Shown: positions 11,356 to 20,294 of the stretch, one piece after another
How the letters are laid out: each line of letters opens with the position of its first letter
Numbering within the stretch: position 1 is the stretch's first letter
Assembly (NCBI GenBank): GCA_902763335.1
Contig: CACWRR010000005.1
Location: forward strand, 1 to 62,351
DNA length: 62,351 bases
Direction of reading: 5' to 3'
Source of the DNA: an uncultured Lachnospiraceae bacterium
GTDB lineage: Bacteria > Bacillota > Clostridia > Lachnospirales > Lachnospiraceae
The notes under the pieces: model-generated
What the model was told of the DNA's origin: nothing
The model's database searches: none
What the model saw: the letters and a program-made list of their open reading frames with translations, nothing else
Translations under genes and position numbers: made by a program

Positions 11356-11453
11356 AATTGACGGTTCATTAATAAGCTTTGTATAACTTTCTGTAAGTAC
11401 TAGTATCCGTATTGTACCGTCAATTATTATAACATATAAGATTTCTTTGTCAA
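11356..11453 (-). promoter_or_regulatory. pckA promoter and structured leader
   Basis: Minus strand: TTGACA (plus 11448-11453) and extended TGTTATAAT (-10 at 11426-11431), 16-base spacer. Immediately downstream, AATTGACGGT (11416-11425) is perfectly complementary to ACCGTCAATT at 11356-11365, so the first ~60 bases of the mRNA could be enclosed in a 10-bp stem. Confidence 0.7.
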
Positions 11454-11460
11454 TTGTCAA

Positions 11461-11492
11461 ATGCACACCAAAATTATCTAATTGGTGTGCAT
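11461..11492 (-). terminator. Hairpin over the HD-GYP remnant stop codon
   Basis: Perfect 11-bp stem (ATGCACACCAA/TTGGTGTGCAT) that spans the stop codon at 11478, with only three T residues after it. A weak terminator candidate; it abuts the pckA promoter. Confidence 0.45.
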
Positions 11493-12406
11493 TTCTTCAT
11501 CATATTTTTCTCTGTATACTTCTTCTATTCTGTCTTTTATATCAAGAAAAGTGTGCACAATTCGTGGATCGAAGTCTCTTCCTCTGCCCTCCTCTATGAT
11601 TTCATAACACTTTGAAATAGGCATTGCATCTCTATAACATCTTTTGGCTGAAACTGCATCAAATACATCAGCGACAGACATTATCCTCGCACATAGCGGT
11701 ATATCTTCTCCTGCTTTTCCTTCCGGATATCCTTTTCCGTTACATTTCTCGTGATGGTATCTGGCTACCTTGTAAGCCATCTTTTCATATGAGTCTTCAC
11801 CTATATGTCCAAACGTCTTTTCTATTATCTCTCCACCTTTTGCAGCATGTGTTTTCATTATGGCAAATTCTTCATCATCAAGTTTTCCCGGTTTCTTAAG
11901 TATACTGTCCAGAATTGATATCTTGCCTATATCATGCATTGGAGCTGCCATAATATAACATGTATACACCGGAATACCCATTGAATAATTTGTTATCTTT
12001 CCCTCAACATAGTATAATTTTTCAATAAACAATACGACTATGATTACGTTTATAATTAACGGCAATGTAGCTGCCGTCCAGAATCTTACGGCCCGTTTTC
12101 CTCTTACCGGAAGACTGTTCGTAAGTTTCCACATATATATAAACATCAGATAAACCAGAAGATCGAGACCTGTTAAAAAAAAAACATATGTAATATCAGA
12201 TTAACCTCTCCCGGAATTTTATCAATATGATTTACCGTATACGCTGTACTGCCATCAACTATTATCTCAAATATTCCGGCTATTATTAATAAATCAAATA
12301 ATTTGTCTCTCTTTTTTATATTGTATATCCTACGTTCCCTCATATATATCATTCCGATATAAAGAGCAATTATAAGACATCCAATCTGTAGCTTACAATA
12401 TTCCAT
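11478..12406 (-). pseudogene. HD-GYP membrane phosphodiesterase, frameshifted and internally deleted
   Basis: Remnant of a membrane protein with an HD-GYP domain, a family that degrades cyclic di-GMP. The N-terminal membrane part starts at the ATG at 12406 (GGTGGAG upstream) and stops at a ten-T run on the minus strand (plus 12175-12184). With one more T it reads on as FFFLTGLDLLVYLMFIYMW and joins the downstream frame. A second defect is that the membrane segment ...MGIPVYTCYIM passes directly into MHDIGKISI, so the linker and first HD-domain helices, including the first metal histidine, are missing. The HHEKCNGKGYPEG motif is retained. Almost certainly non-functional. Confidence 0.8.
12175..12184. 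repeat. Homopolymer run of ten A/T at the HD-GYP frameshift
   Basis: Ten A on the plus strand (T on the coding strand). Eleven would restore the frame. Such runs are prone to polymerase slippage and to sequencing error. Confidence 0.9.
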
Positions 12407-12439
12407 CGTTTTCTCCACCTGTATAGCTTTTTGTATATA

Positions 12440-12934
12440 TCAGCCTGCCATCCACCTTTTCCACAACATAAGCGGTCCTAATGTTTCTAAAGTGGCACAA
12501 TATTTATCTGCCATACACACAATCCACGCTTCTATACAATGCGGCGGAATAATATTAAGTGGAAACATATGCTTTGCAATAATCTCTTTTTCCTTCCAGT
12601 TAAGATTATAGTCTTTTTTAGCATTTCTTAATGATGTCATTGCATGGGTAAATCCGTGCAGTTTATGTGAATCATCTTTTTCATGCCAGTCATATAAGAA
12701 ATAATCGTGAAGTAATGCACCCCTTATCATTGATTTGTAATCAACTTTAAGTTTAAGCCTATGTGCTATCAGAAGGCTTATATATGCAACTCTCACGCTA
12801 TGTTCGTATACAGTCGTTGTTCCGTGCTGGATATATTCTTTTTCCTGTCCAAGCCTTCCCTGCTCTTCAAGTTCGTATATTGTACATTCAAGTATGTCTA
12901 TTCCTGCAACATCAGGATATATCTGATTTTCCAT
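12440..12934 (-). CDS. HD domain phosphohydrolase
   Basis: A 164-residue HD-superfamily metal-dependent phosphohydrolase. Metal ligands visible: His in VYEHSVRVAYISLLIAHRL (near residue 45), the HD pair in RGALLHDYFLYDW (near residue 77), HGFTH and the AKHMFPLN stretch, and the late Asp in WIVCMADKYCATLE. Short stand-alone HD proteins of this type are usually annotated only by domain; substrate unknown. GAGG lies five to six bases before the ATG. It is immediately upstream of the broken HD-GYP gene on the same strand. Confidence 0.85.
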   Translation of the reverse strand: MENQIYPDVAGIDILECTIYELEEQGRLGQEKEYIQHGTTTVYEHSVRVAYISLLIAHRLKLKVDYKSMIRGALLHDYFLYDWHEKDDSHKLHGFTHAMTSLRNAKKDYNLNWKEKEIIAKHMFPLNIIPPHCIEAWIVCMADKYCATLETLGPLMLWKRWMAG

Positions 12935-13013
12935 CGCATCCTCATTTCCCTGTATAAAGTTTCATTGCATCTTTTTACATTATACATAACTTATACATTA
13001 AATTCAATGATTG

Positions 13014-13898
13014 TTATAAATTATTTGCAGGATTTACATGTACCATAATATGTTTAACTTTAGGAAATTTCTGTTCTATCGAATTGTGAACATTTTCTGC
13101 TATTGCATGCGTTTCCCACAATGTCTTATCTCCATTTGCTCTTATTTCCACATCAACATATATCTTATTTCCAAATGTACGTGTTCTTAAAAGGTCAATG
13201 CCTAAAACACCCTCCTCAGACAACACGCATTTTTCTATTGATTCCTCTGTATTCTCATCACATGCCTTATCAACCATCTTGTCTATGGCGTCCTTAAATA
13301 TATCATATGATGCCTTTTCTATAAACAGACATATAACAAGGCTTGCTATAGAATCTGCCACCGGAAATCCCATTCTTGCACCTGCTATACCTATAAGTGC
13401 TCCAATTGATGATAATGCATCTGATCTGTGGTGCCATGCGTCTGCCATAAGTGCACCGGAATCTATCTTTTTAGCATTGATTCTTGTATACCAGAACATT
13501 GCTTCCTTGCTCAATATGGATACCACTGCCGCTACAAGTGCCAGTATTCCCGGAACCGCAAGATGTTTATAATCACCTTCAATTACATTTTTCACAGCTG
13601 AATATCCTATTCCAAGCCCGGTCATTGCAAGAATTGTAGCCAGAACAATAGCCGCAACACATTCCATTCTCTCATGCCCGTAAGGATGCTCTTTGTCAGA
13701 TTTCTTGCCGGACATTTTTATTCCAACCATAACCACAAATGTGCTAAATACATCTGATGCCGAATGTATGGCATCACTTATCATGGCACCTGAATGTGCC
13801 ACTATACCTGCAAGCAGTTTAAAAAGTGACAATGCCACATTCACAACGATACTTACAACTGAAACTTTCATTGCAACATGTTTAAAATTATTTTCCAT
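13014..13898 (-). CDS. Cation diffusion facilitator efflux transporter under NiCo riboswitch
   Basis: CDF-family metal/proton antiporter in the cytoplasmic membrane. It is 294 residues with six membrane helices, then a cytosolic ferredoxin-like dimerisation domain (about residues 205-290). The metal site is visible as DAIHSASD in helix 2 and DAWHHRSD in helix 5 (HxxxD pairs); the helix-2 His-Asp pair fits Zn/Co/Ni-type members. The NiCo riboswitch on the same strand about 150 bases upstream indicates that nickel or cobalt induces expression, so efflux of Co(II)/Ni(II) is the likely role. GGAGG lies eight bases before the ATG. Confidence 0.93.
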   Translation of the reverse strand: MENNFKHVAMKVSVVSIVVNVALSLFKLLAGIVAHSGAMISDAIHSASDVFSTFVVMVGIKMSGKKSDKEHPYGHERMECVAAIVLATILAMTGLGIGYSAVKNVIEGDYKHLAVPGILALVAAVVSILSKEAMFWYTRINAKKIDSGALMADAWHHRSDALSSIGALIGIAGARMGFPVADSIASLVICLFIEKASYDIFKDAIDKMVDKACDENTEESIEKCVLSEEGVLGIDLLRTRTFGNKIYVDVEIRANGDKTLWETHAIAENVHNSIEQKFPKVKHIMVHVNPANNL

Positions 13899-14010
13899 AG
13901 CGATAACCTCCTATTGCCGTATGTGTAACATATACACTTTAAGCGTTTTTATAGTATATTCTCTCTATGTCACTTACTTTAAATGGGGAGTTTACTCTGG
14001 AAAGAACTTC

Positions 14011-14056
14011 CAAAAAAAGAAAAACACCCACGTATCCAGTAATAGTAACTACTGTC
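14011..14056 (-). terminator. Expression-platform terminator of the NiCo riboswitch
   Basis: Minus strand: stem CAGTAGT/ATTACTG (one G-U) starting in the last bases of the aptamer, then a T-rich run (plus A-runs at 14012-14018 and 14020-14024). Overlap with the aptamer 3-prime strand fits mutually exclusive folding: metal binding would disfavour this terminator. Confidence 0.6.
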
Positions 14057-14124
14057 CCGTAGATGTCATATCCACTGTCGCCTTGCGACCCGGCTCTCAG
14101 GACTTACGCCCCGGCCTGCTCAGT
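14051..14124 (-). ncRNA. NiCo (czcD) riboswitch aptamer
   Basis: On the minus strand the element begins ACTGAGCAGGC, contains GCCGGG, a GTCGC/GCGAC hairpin (P3), a GTGGAT/ATCTAC hairpin (P4), and ends GGGACAGT, which pairs with the opening ACTG. These are the conserved parts of the cobalt/nickel-binding NiCo riboswitch class, a four-way junction. It precedes a cation efflux gene, the usual genetic partner. Basis: visible motifs compared with the published class. Confidence 0.92.
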
Positions 14125-14165
14125 TTGTACTGTAGATTAAAATGCAGTGCAAAGAGTATTCTTAT

Positions 14166-14194
14166 ACTATACCACAAGTATATTCAAATCGCAA
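14166..14194 (-). promoter_or_regulatory. Promoter of the riboswitch-CDF transcript
   Basis: Minus-strand TTGCGA and TATAGT with a 17-base spacer, about 40 bases upstream of the aptamer. Confidence 0.7.
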
Positions 14195-14202
14195 GTGAAG
14201 TT

Positions 14203-14661
14203 TCATATTTTTTGAATTTTTTGTAAATGTCTGCTTTCAAATTCCTTTACCGGTTCCGGTTTTGCAAAGAAATATCCCTGTATCATATCGCACTTCTGTT
14301 TTGCCATAAATTTAACCTGATCTTCCTTTTCTATTCCTTCTGCTACAATAATGTGCACACAATTCATCATGTTCTATGTACTCAGCAATGAGCCGTTTAT
14401 ATTGGATAATAGTCTTTCCCCTGCATCTCCACCATAACAGGTACTGTAATTCCTGTATTTTGTATACTGCACATCTAACAATGCATATTTCCTGTTTTTC
14501 TTTTTTGCTTTTTCAAGCATTTTTTCACCATGATTTTTAAAATAAAACCAATTGTATCCACCCGTTACATCGTCCATGCATATCGCTCTTGACATACACA
14601 GCTGTGCTATAATTGACGAAACCTTCCTGATTTTTCCCATTCCAAATTCGTTTCGACTCAT
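14203..14661 (-). pseudogene. GGDEF-EAL protein remnant with in-frame stop
   Basis: Begins at an ATG (14661) with AAAGGAG upstream and reads into the start of a degenerate GGDEF domain (DDVTGGYNWFYF ... NRKYALLDV ... CYGGDAGERLL), then meets a TAG at 14374. In the same frame downstream the sequence is the end of an EAL domain: VAEGIEKEDQVKF ... CDMIQGYFFAKPEPV, stop at 14203. Everything between the GGDEF N-terminus and the EAL C-terminus, normally about 350 residues, is absent. This is a collapsed cyclic-di-GMP synthase/phosphodiesterase gene. Confidence 0.85.
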
Positions 14662-14699
14662 GTAAGTTGCTCCTTTATTTTTATCAGATATATAAATTA

Positions 14700-14921
14700 T
14701 TAATGATGATAATTTTTAAATGTTCTCCTATATCCCTCAATTTTAGGAGTAAATTTCTCATAATCCTTCTGACTTAATTTTCCTTCAGACACAAGATTTC
14801 TCAGCAATTCCTCATATTCCTTAAAACATCTGAGTGCCTCATCCTTATAATTATTTGACATATACTGATAAAGTTCCTTTTCCTTCTGTTCAATCATCTT
14901 TTTCGTTTTACCTATTACCAT
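14700..14921 (-). CDS. Small conserved helical protein (unknown)
   Basis: A 73-residue, highly charged, helical protein (KKMIEQKEKELYQYMSNN..., two predicted helices separated near GKLSQKDYEKF). I do not recognise a family. It is likely real because GGAGG lies seven bases before the ATG and codon use is normal. No membrane segment or signal peptide. It sits 38 bases upstream of the GGDEF-EAL remnant and may have been co-transcribed with it. Confidence 0.7.
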   Translation of the reverse strand: MVIGKTKKMIEQKEKELYQYMSNNYKDEALRCFKEYEELLRNLVSEGKLSQKDYEKFTPKIEGYRRTFKNYHH

Positions 14922-15017
14922 GTCTAGTCCTCCATTCTGTTAAAACTCTTACGCAAGTTCAGACTAACTTCGATATAATTCTAATACAATTGTTTTAAAT
15001 TATCAAGGTCGCTTACA

Positions 15018-15049
15018 TAAAAAACACCCGATGCACTCACGCATCGGGT
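15018..15049 (-). terminator. ilvC terminator
   Basis: Minus-strand hairpin CCCGATGC/GCATCGGG with a six-base loop, followed by G and six T residues; 18 bases after the ilvC stop. Confidence 0.95.
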
Positions 15050-15066
15050 ATTTGATATATAAAGAA

Positions 15067-16131
<1,065 letters not shown>

Positions 16132-16169
16132 CTATAAACAGCAATCAACAAGCTTAGTTAATTTTTAGT

Positions 16170-16287
16170 TTCAGGTATCAAAAGCCCCTGCGGGGACTAG
16201 CCGACACAAATATGTGTATTTGCAAGCTAGCTTGCAATATCACATATCGCGTTCGGCTGGTGCGTAGCACCCCTTTTGATACCTGAA
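16170..16287 (-). repeat. Cloverleaf repeat, copy A (between ilvN and ilvC)
   Basis: 118-bp element. Perfect 15-bp closing stem (16170-16184 with 16273-16287). Inside: invariant hairpin GGTGC/GCACC, a long arm with base AGCCGA/TCGGCT, middle TATGTG/CACATA and apical TTGCAAGC/GCTTGCAA, and a CCCC/GGGG hairpin. Two A-C mismatches (16206-16250, 16208-16248) become U-G on the minus strand, which is also the transcribed strand here, so it would be part of the ilvNC mRNA. Confidence 0.85.
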
Positions 16288-16356
16288 TTGACAACTGAAT
16301 CAATACATCTTAACCGTTAAACCGGTACACGGTATTTAATACCCGAATCATTTCTT

Positions 16357-16863
16357 TTAGTCAAATTCTCCCGCAAGCATGTCTGCTCTTCCTCTTGTAA
16401 GTCCTGTTATACCTGTTCTTACAAGTTCTTTTATCTCAAATCCTTCTAAAAGTCCTACAAAAGCATCTAACTTTGCCTGATTACCCGTAAGCTCAATCAT
16501 AAGTGAATCCGTAGATACATCTACTATCTTGGCACGGAATATATCAGCTATCGCTATTACCTGCTGTCTGCTCTCAGCACCTACAGCAACCTTGCATAAT
16601 ATAAGTTCACGGCACACTGATTCTCCATCTTTAAGTACCGTCAGTTCCTCAACTTCAACAAGCTTCGAAACCTGCTTACGAATCTGCTCTAATACTTCAT
16701 CCTCACCACTGACTACTATAGTCATTCTGGAAAATTTTATATTTTCCGTCTCACTTACGGTAAGACTGTCTATATTATATCCTCGTCTGGCAAATAATCC
16801 TGAAATTCTGCTTAAAACTCCGGACGTATTCTTAACGAGAATTGATAATACCATTTTTTTCAT
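16357..16863 (-). CDS. ilvN: Acetolactate synthase small (regulatory) subunit
   Basis: Regulatory subunit that activates the catalytic acetolactate synthase and confers valine feedback inhibition. It is 168 residues: an N-terminal ACT domain (LSILVKNTSGVLSRISGLFARRGYNIDSLTV, residues 5-36) and a C-terminal domain ending in the typical REL...KV and GxITGLTRG segments. GGAGG lies nine bases before the ATG. It is first in the ilvN-ilvC transcript. The absence of ilvB next to it is unusual, since ilvB and ilvN are often adjacent. Confidence 0.95.
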   Translation of the reverse strand: MKKMVLSILVKNTSGVLSRISGLFARRGYNIDSLTVSETENIKFSRMTIVVSGEDEVLEQIRKQVSKLVEVEELTVLKDGESVCRELILCKVAVGAESRQQVIAIADIFRAKIVDVSTDSLMIELTGNQAKLDAFVGLLEGFEIKELVRTGITGLTRGRADMLAGEFD

Positions 16864-16937
16864 TCAAACAATCCTCCATCCGTTATATAACTGTATAACT
16901 ATTCAGAATCGACACCTGAACAGTAATTATTTTATTT

Positions 16938-16965
16938 ATCATAGCACAATAAACAATTTTGTCAA
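16938..16965 (-). promoter_or_regulatory. ilvN-ilvC promoter
   Basis: Minus-strand TTGACA and TATGAT with a 16-base spacer and an extended TGC before the -10. The leader to the ATG is about 70 bases; I see no T-box or leader peptide. Confidence 0.8.
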
Positions 16966-16984
16966 TAGAAGTTCCCCAAACATT

Positions 16985-17227
16985 TTACGGAAATTCCACC
17001 GTTACAAATGAAGCACTTCCATATGGCACAATCTTTGTAACTCTGCCATGAAACTCCTTCAGAGCCTTGCTTTGCGGCATGTTATTCGACATGGCAAGAG
17101 CCGGAATAATTGTATAATATACCATCATTCCCTGGAGTGTCAGAAGCTTTTCCTCTTCCACATCAACCTCATCACCCACATTCAGCAGGCCTTCTCTTTC
17201 CATTTTGAATTCTACACTTACAGCCAT
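16985..17227 (-). CDS. Hypothetical protein
   Basis: About 80 residues, unrecognised. The start ATG at 17227 (MAVSVEFKMEREGLLNVGDEV...) has GGAG eight bases upstream; the longer frame back to 17305 overlaps the previous gene and has no site. It is a mixed alpha/beta sequence with an acidic DEVDVEEEKLL stretch and a C-terminal FHGRVTKIVPYGSASFVTVEF that looks like paired beta strands. No membrane segment. It follows the 66-residue gene by 16 bases, so the two probably form an operon. Confidence 0.6.
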   Translation of the reverse strand: MAVSVEFKMEREGLLNVGDEVDVEEEKLLTLQGMMVYYTIIPALAMSNNMPQSKALKEFHGRVTKIVPYGSASFVTVEFP

Positions 17228-17243
17228 GTGCATTTCTCCATTT

Positions 17244-17444
17244 CTATCTGTACAGCCATGATGCATGCTGTATAATATTTTCTCCCTGACGCTCCAGTTC
17301 GTCAATTATAAAAACCTGATTATCATTCTTTGTAAACTGGCTGATTGCCTTACTTGCTTCGTCAAAACTCTTATACTGGCCGCACACTCCTGAACCGTCT
17401 GACTTTTCGCTCTCATAAATTCCTAATTCAAAATATCTGTCCAT
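17244..17444 (-). CDS. Hypothetical small protein
   Basis: 66 residues from the ATG at 17444 (MDRYFELGIYESEKSD...), chosen because GGAG lies seven bases upstream. The sequence has short beta-like segments (YFELGIYES, NQVFIIDEL) and a helix (SFDEASKAISQFTK), suggestive of a small alpha-beta fold; no family recognised. First gene of a likely two-gene unit with the 80-residue protein. Confidence 0.6.
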   Translation of the reverse strand: MDRYFELGIYESEKSDGSGVCGQYKSFDEASKAISQFTKNDNQVFIIDELERQGENIIQHASWLYR

Positions 17445-17514
17445 ACATATTCTCCATTCCTGTGTAACTGTTTTTATATGCAACACATCTTTTAATATTT
17501 TACTACAGTTTTTT

Positions 17515-19008
17515 TTATTTATCAATTGCAGAATTATATGTGTCTAATATTCTCGACATATACTCACTCACAGACATATTATACTCATCATCTCCATAAT
17601 TGAATTCTCCGTCAAGGCTGAACTCCAATCTGTCATTTTCAAGATTTTCAAATTTCTTATCTATGACTGCTACATCCTCATAGTTCTTCCTTACGGTTTC
17701 ATATTCACTTTCTATACGCTGTGGCTGCATCCATCCGCTTGAAGCAATCTCTGCAAGTGATTTTTTATATTCATCAATAAAATATCCGTTACTGAGTATC
17801 GTATATTTATACAGTGGGTTGGCCTGTGAACTTCCATTTCCCTCAGCGTATTCAGAAAATGGAGATACTTCTGTCATTCCCGAATATTCAGGATTGTAAG
17901 AATGGGTTATTCCCAATGTCCTGTCATAATCATACGGTATAAATACAGCCTTTCCGCTGCTCTTAAGGAAATATATGTAATGATTGTTATAATTATTTCT
18001 TAAATCATCAGGATTTCCAAGAAAATAGCTGACTGCTGCAAATTTCACAAAGTTATCCGTATCTATAACTTTTTCCAAATCTTCCTTTGTCACATTCTCA
18101 CCATTAAGAACATTTAACATATTCTCAAGTTTTTCATTCTGTGATGTTTTCTTATTGGTCTTTAAATCCAGATTATAATACTTATTTTCATCAGGATTAT
18201 TTATGCCATATGTCATCTGTTTTGTATAGTTTGCCGGCTTGAATGTCCATGATGCCTTATATAAATCGCCGCCCTGGTCTTCCTCATCAAAATTCCTTTC
18301 AATGAATTTTTTATCCACCGGTTCACCTATCATAAACACACCATAGTTTTCACCATTTCTCATAACCTGTGCAAAAGAGCTTTTCGGTGCTATCACTCCG
18401 AAATTTCTGAACATTTCATAGCTGTATGACTGCCTTACATATGCATTGTCATAGTTTTTGTTCCATTTAACTTCAAGTTTATCAAGAGTTGCAAATGTTC
18501 TCGCCTTTCTCTCTTTAAGCTTCTCACTGTCTTTCCATTCCTCTGCATCATCACCGTAATATTCTTCATTATCAAAGGCTTCATCAAAGCTGAGTTTGAA
18601 ATGAATCAGGTTATATATTCCACCCTTTTTCTCATCATAGAAATCTGTTCTTGACATGTTTCCCTTCATTCTGATTCCCACATCATCCAGTTCATATTTG
18701 TCATCATCAATGGTTATTGTCACCTTATCTGCACGTCTGTAAATAGGAGATTTGGAATGAGTATAACTGTATTTTTCATAATCATCCTGAATCTTTTGAA
18801 GTTCTTCATCCGATACATCTATATCTATACTCACCTTGCTGTTGATATCGAAAAGTTTCTCATAAATCTTTTCCTGCTCATCCTCCGACATTGTGTCAAT
18901 GCTTGTCTTTTCATCTTTACCGGCTGTTTTTTTACTTCCTGCGCCGCATGCCGTAAATGTCAGTGCTGCTATAAGTATTCCGGTAATAAGATAAATTTTT
19001 TTCTTCAT
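17515..19008 (-). CDS. CotH kinase family lipoprotein
   Basis: 497 residues. N-terminal lipoprotein signal (MKKKIYLITGILIAALTFTAC, Cys 21), then a Lys/Asp/Glu-rich linker, then a CotH domain: VGIRMKGNMSRTDF near residue 110, HFKLSFDEAFD, YSYEMFRNFGVIAPKSSFAQVMRNGENYGVF, FLGNPDDLRNNYNNHYIYF, and the metal-binding FIPYDYDRTLG. CotH proteins are atypical secreted or coat protein kinases in spore formers; here a lipid-anchored extracellular form is predicted, so its substrate is likely a surface protein. AAAGGAG precedes the ATG. Single gene. Confidence 0.9.
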   Translation of the reverse strand: MKKKIYLITGILIAALTFTACGAGSKKTAGKDEKTSIDTMSEDEQEKIYEKLFDINSKVSIDIDVSDEELQKIQDDYEKYSYTHSKSPIYRRADKVTITIDDDKYELDDVGIRMKGNMSRTDFYDEKKGGIYNLIHFKLSFDEAFDNEEYYGDDAEEWKDSEKLKERKARTFATLDKLEVKWNKNYDNAYVRQSYSYEMFRNFGVIAPKSSFAQVMRNGENYGVFMIGEPVDKKFIERNFDEEDQGGDLYKASWTFKPANYTKQMTYGINNPDENKYYNLDLKTNKKTSQNEKLENMLNVLNGENVTKEDLEKVIDTDNFVKFAAVSYFLGNPDDLRNNYNNHYIYFLKSSGKAVFIPYDYDRTLGITHSYNPEYSGMTEVSPFSEYAEGNGSSQANPLYKYTILSNGYFIDEYKKSLAEIASSGWMQPQRIESEYETVRKNYEDVAVIDKKFENLENDRLEFSLDGEFNYGDDEYNMSVSEYMSRILDTYNSAIDK

Positions 19009-19052
19009 ACGCTTCTCCTTTCATTCCGCTAAAGATTTTATCCCACGGTAAA

Positions 19053-19436
19053 CTACCGTCTGAGTCTCTGTCTCCTCTTTATCTCCCTGTATTCACTGTC
19101 AACTTCCATGAAAAGTCTTGCTGATGTCCAGTTCATGTTTGTCGGCGTTACCACTGCCTTGTGATATGTGAGTTTTTCTGTTGCACTTCTTAACACTGCA
19201 AATATATTTGCAATCTCATTTTCTGCCACACCTGAAACTACCATCATTCTTCCCGGTATCTCAAGATTCTCATCATGGCTTTCTGCCACATCATACTCTC
19301 CTATAAGTTCACCAAGAAGCCATCCGTACTGTTCTTTCTCAACTGTTTTCACCTCATAATTAAGCATTACTACAGCTTTCTTCACCTGCTCTGTCTGGAA
19401 TTTGTTAAACCCATACAATAATATAATTTTTTTCAT
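19053..19436 (-). CDS. DUF3783-type protein
   Basis: About 127 residues from the ATG at 19436 (MKKIILLYGFNKFQ...), which overlaps the permease stop as ATGA and has AAAGGA upstream. The C-terminal segment AVVTPTNMNWTSARLFMEVDSEYREI is typical of DUF3783 proteins. Function unknown. The tight coupling to the metal ABC transporter genes suggests a role linked to metal status, but this is inference. Confidence 0.75.
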   Translation of the reverse strand: MKKIILLYGFNKFQTEQVKKAVVMLNYEVKTVEKEQYGWLLGELIGEYDVAESHDENLEIPGRMMVVSGVAENEIANIFAVLRSATEKLTYHKAVVTPTNMNWTSARLFMEVDSEYREIKRRQRLRR

Positions 19437-20263
19437 CTTCTCATTCCTTTCATTCTTTGTATTATACAACATATAAAAAATACACACAAATTAATTATTA
19501 CTATACTTGCTCCAACCGGTGTTGAATAGCAGTATGATATAATCATTCCTATGCAGAAGCATACAACAGATATTACACCGGAGCTTATAACTACACCCAT
19601 AAAACTTTTAAATATTCTCATTGATGACAGCGAAGGGAATATGATAAGGCTTGATATCAGCATTGCTCCCATCATTCTCATTCCCAGTACTATGGTTACG
19701 GCTGTGAGTACTGCAATAAGCGTATTATAAAGTGACACATTTACCCCTGTTGCCTTTGAAAAGCTTTCATCAAAAGTTACTGCAAATATTTTGTGGTAGC
19801 ACAGTATAAAAAGTAACAGTACAAACACTGACAGTACCACACTTAATATAACATCCTCATCCGTCATGGCAAGTATGCTTCCGAACATATATGTGCTGAC
19901 ATCAGTAGTCATGCCTGTTGTAAGTGAAGTTACCGTCACACCTATGGCTAATGATGATGCCGACACCGCAGCTATAGCTGCATCTCCGTGCATCCTTCCG
20001 TTTTCTCTCATTCTCAGTATCGCAAATGCAGCAATTATTACTACCGGTATGGACACGGCAAGCGGTGCAAAACCAAATGCCACAGCTACCGATATAGCTC
20101 CGAACGATACATGCGAAAGCCCGTCCCCTATCATTGAATATCTTTTTAACACAAGACTGACGCCTAAAAGTGCCGAACACAATGAAACTATTATTCCGAC
20201 TTCAAAGGCTTTTACAATAAAATCATAGGTAAAAAGATTTTTTATCACACTGATTAATTCCAT
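19433..20263 (-). CDS. Zinc/manganese-type ABC transporter permease
   Basis: Membrane subunit of a cluster-9 (Znu/Mnt/Psa type) metal importer. It has 276 residues and about seven to eight membrane helices, with the family motifs SLVLKRYSMIGDGLSHVSFGAI (near residue 40) and MRMMGAMLISSLIIFPSLSSMRIFKSF (near 200). It follows the ATPase gene by 31 bases. No solute-binding protein gene is in the cluster, so the metal (Zn or Mn) is undecided and a binding protein must be encoded elsewhere. Confidence 0.92.
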   Translation of the reverse strand: MELISVIKNLFTYDFIVKAFEVGIIVSLCSALLGVSLVLKRYSMIGDGLSHVSFGAISVAVAFGFAPLAVSIPVVIIAAFAILRMRENGRMHGDAAIAAVSASSLAIGVTVTSLTTGMTTDVSTYMFGSILAMTDEDVILSVVLSVFVLLLFILCYHKIFAVTFDESFSKATGVNVSLYNTLIAVLTAVTIVLGMRMMGAMLISSLIIFPSLSSMRIFKSFMGVVISSGVISVVCFCIGMIISYCYSTPVGASIVIINLCVFFICCIIQRMKGMRR

Positions 20264-20294
20264 CTGTACACATAACCTTTCTTATATTAGTTTC

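Noticed and set aside
16170..16287. Cloverleaf elements as simple intrinsic terminators
   Set aside because: No T-run follows the closing stem on either strand, and the copies share long internal sequence that a terminator would not need.
16864..16984. T-box or attenuator before ilvN
   Set aside because: The leader is about 70 bases and lacks the T-box sequence, a branched-chain-rich leader peptide and a terminator hairpin.
16985..17525. The two small frames as one frameshifted gene
   Set aside because: Each has its own start codon with a GGAG at correct distance, and the frames are separated by 16 bases, so two genes are more likely.
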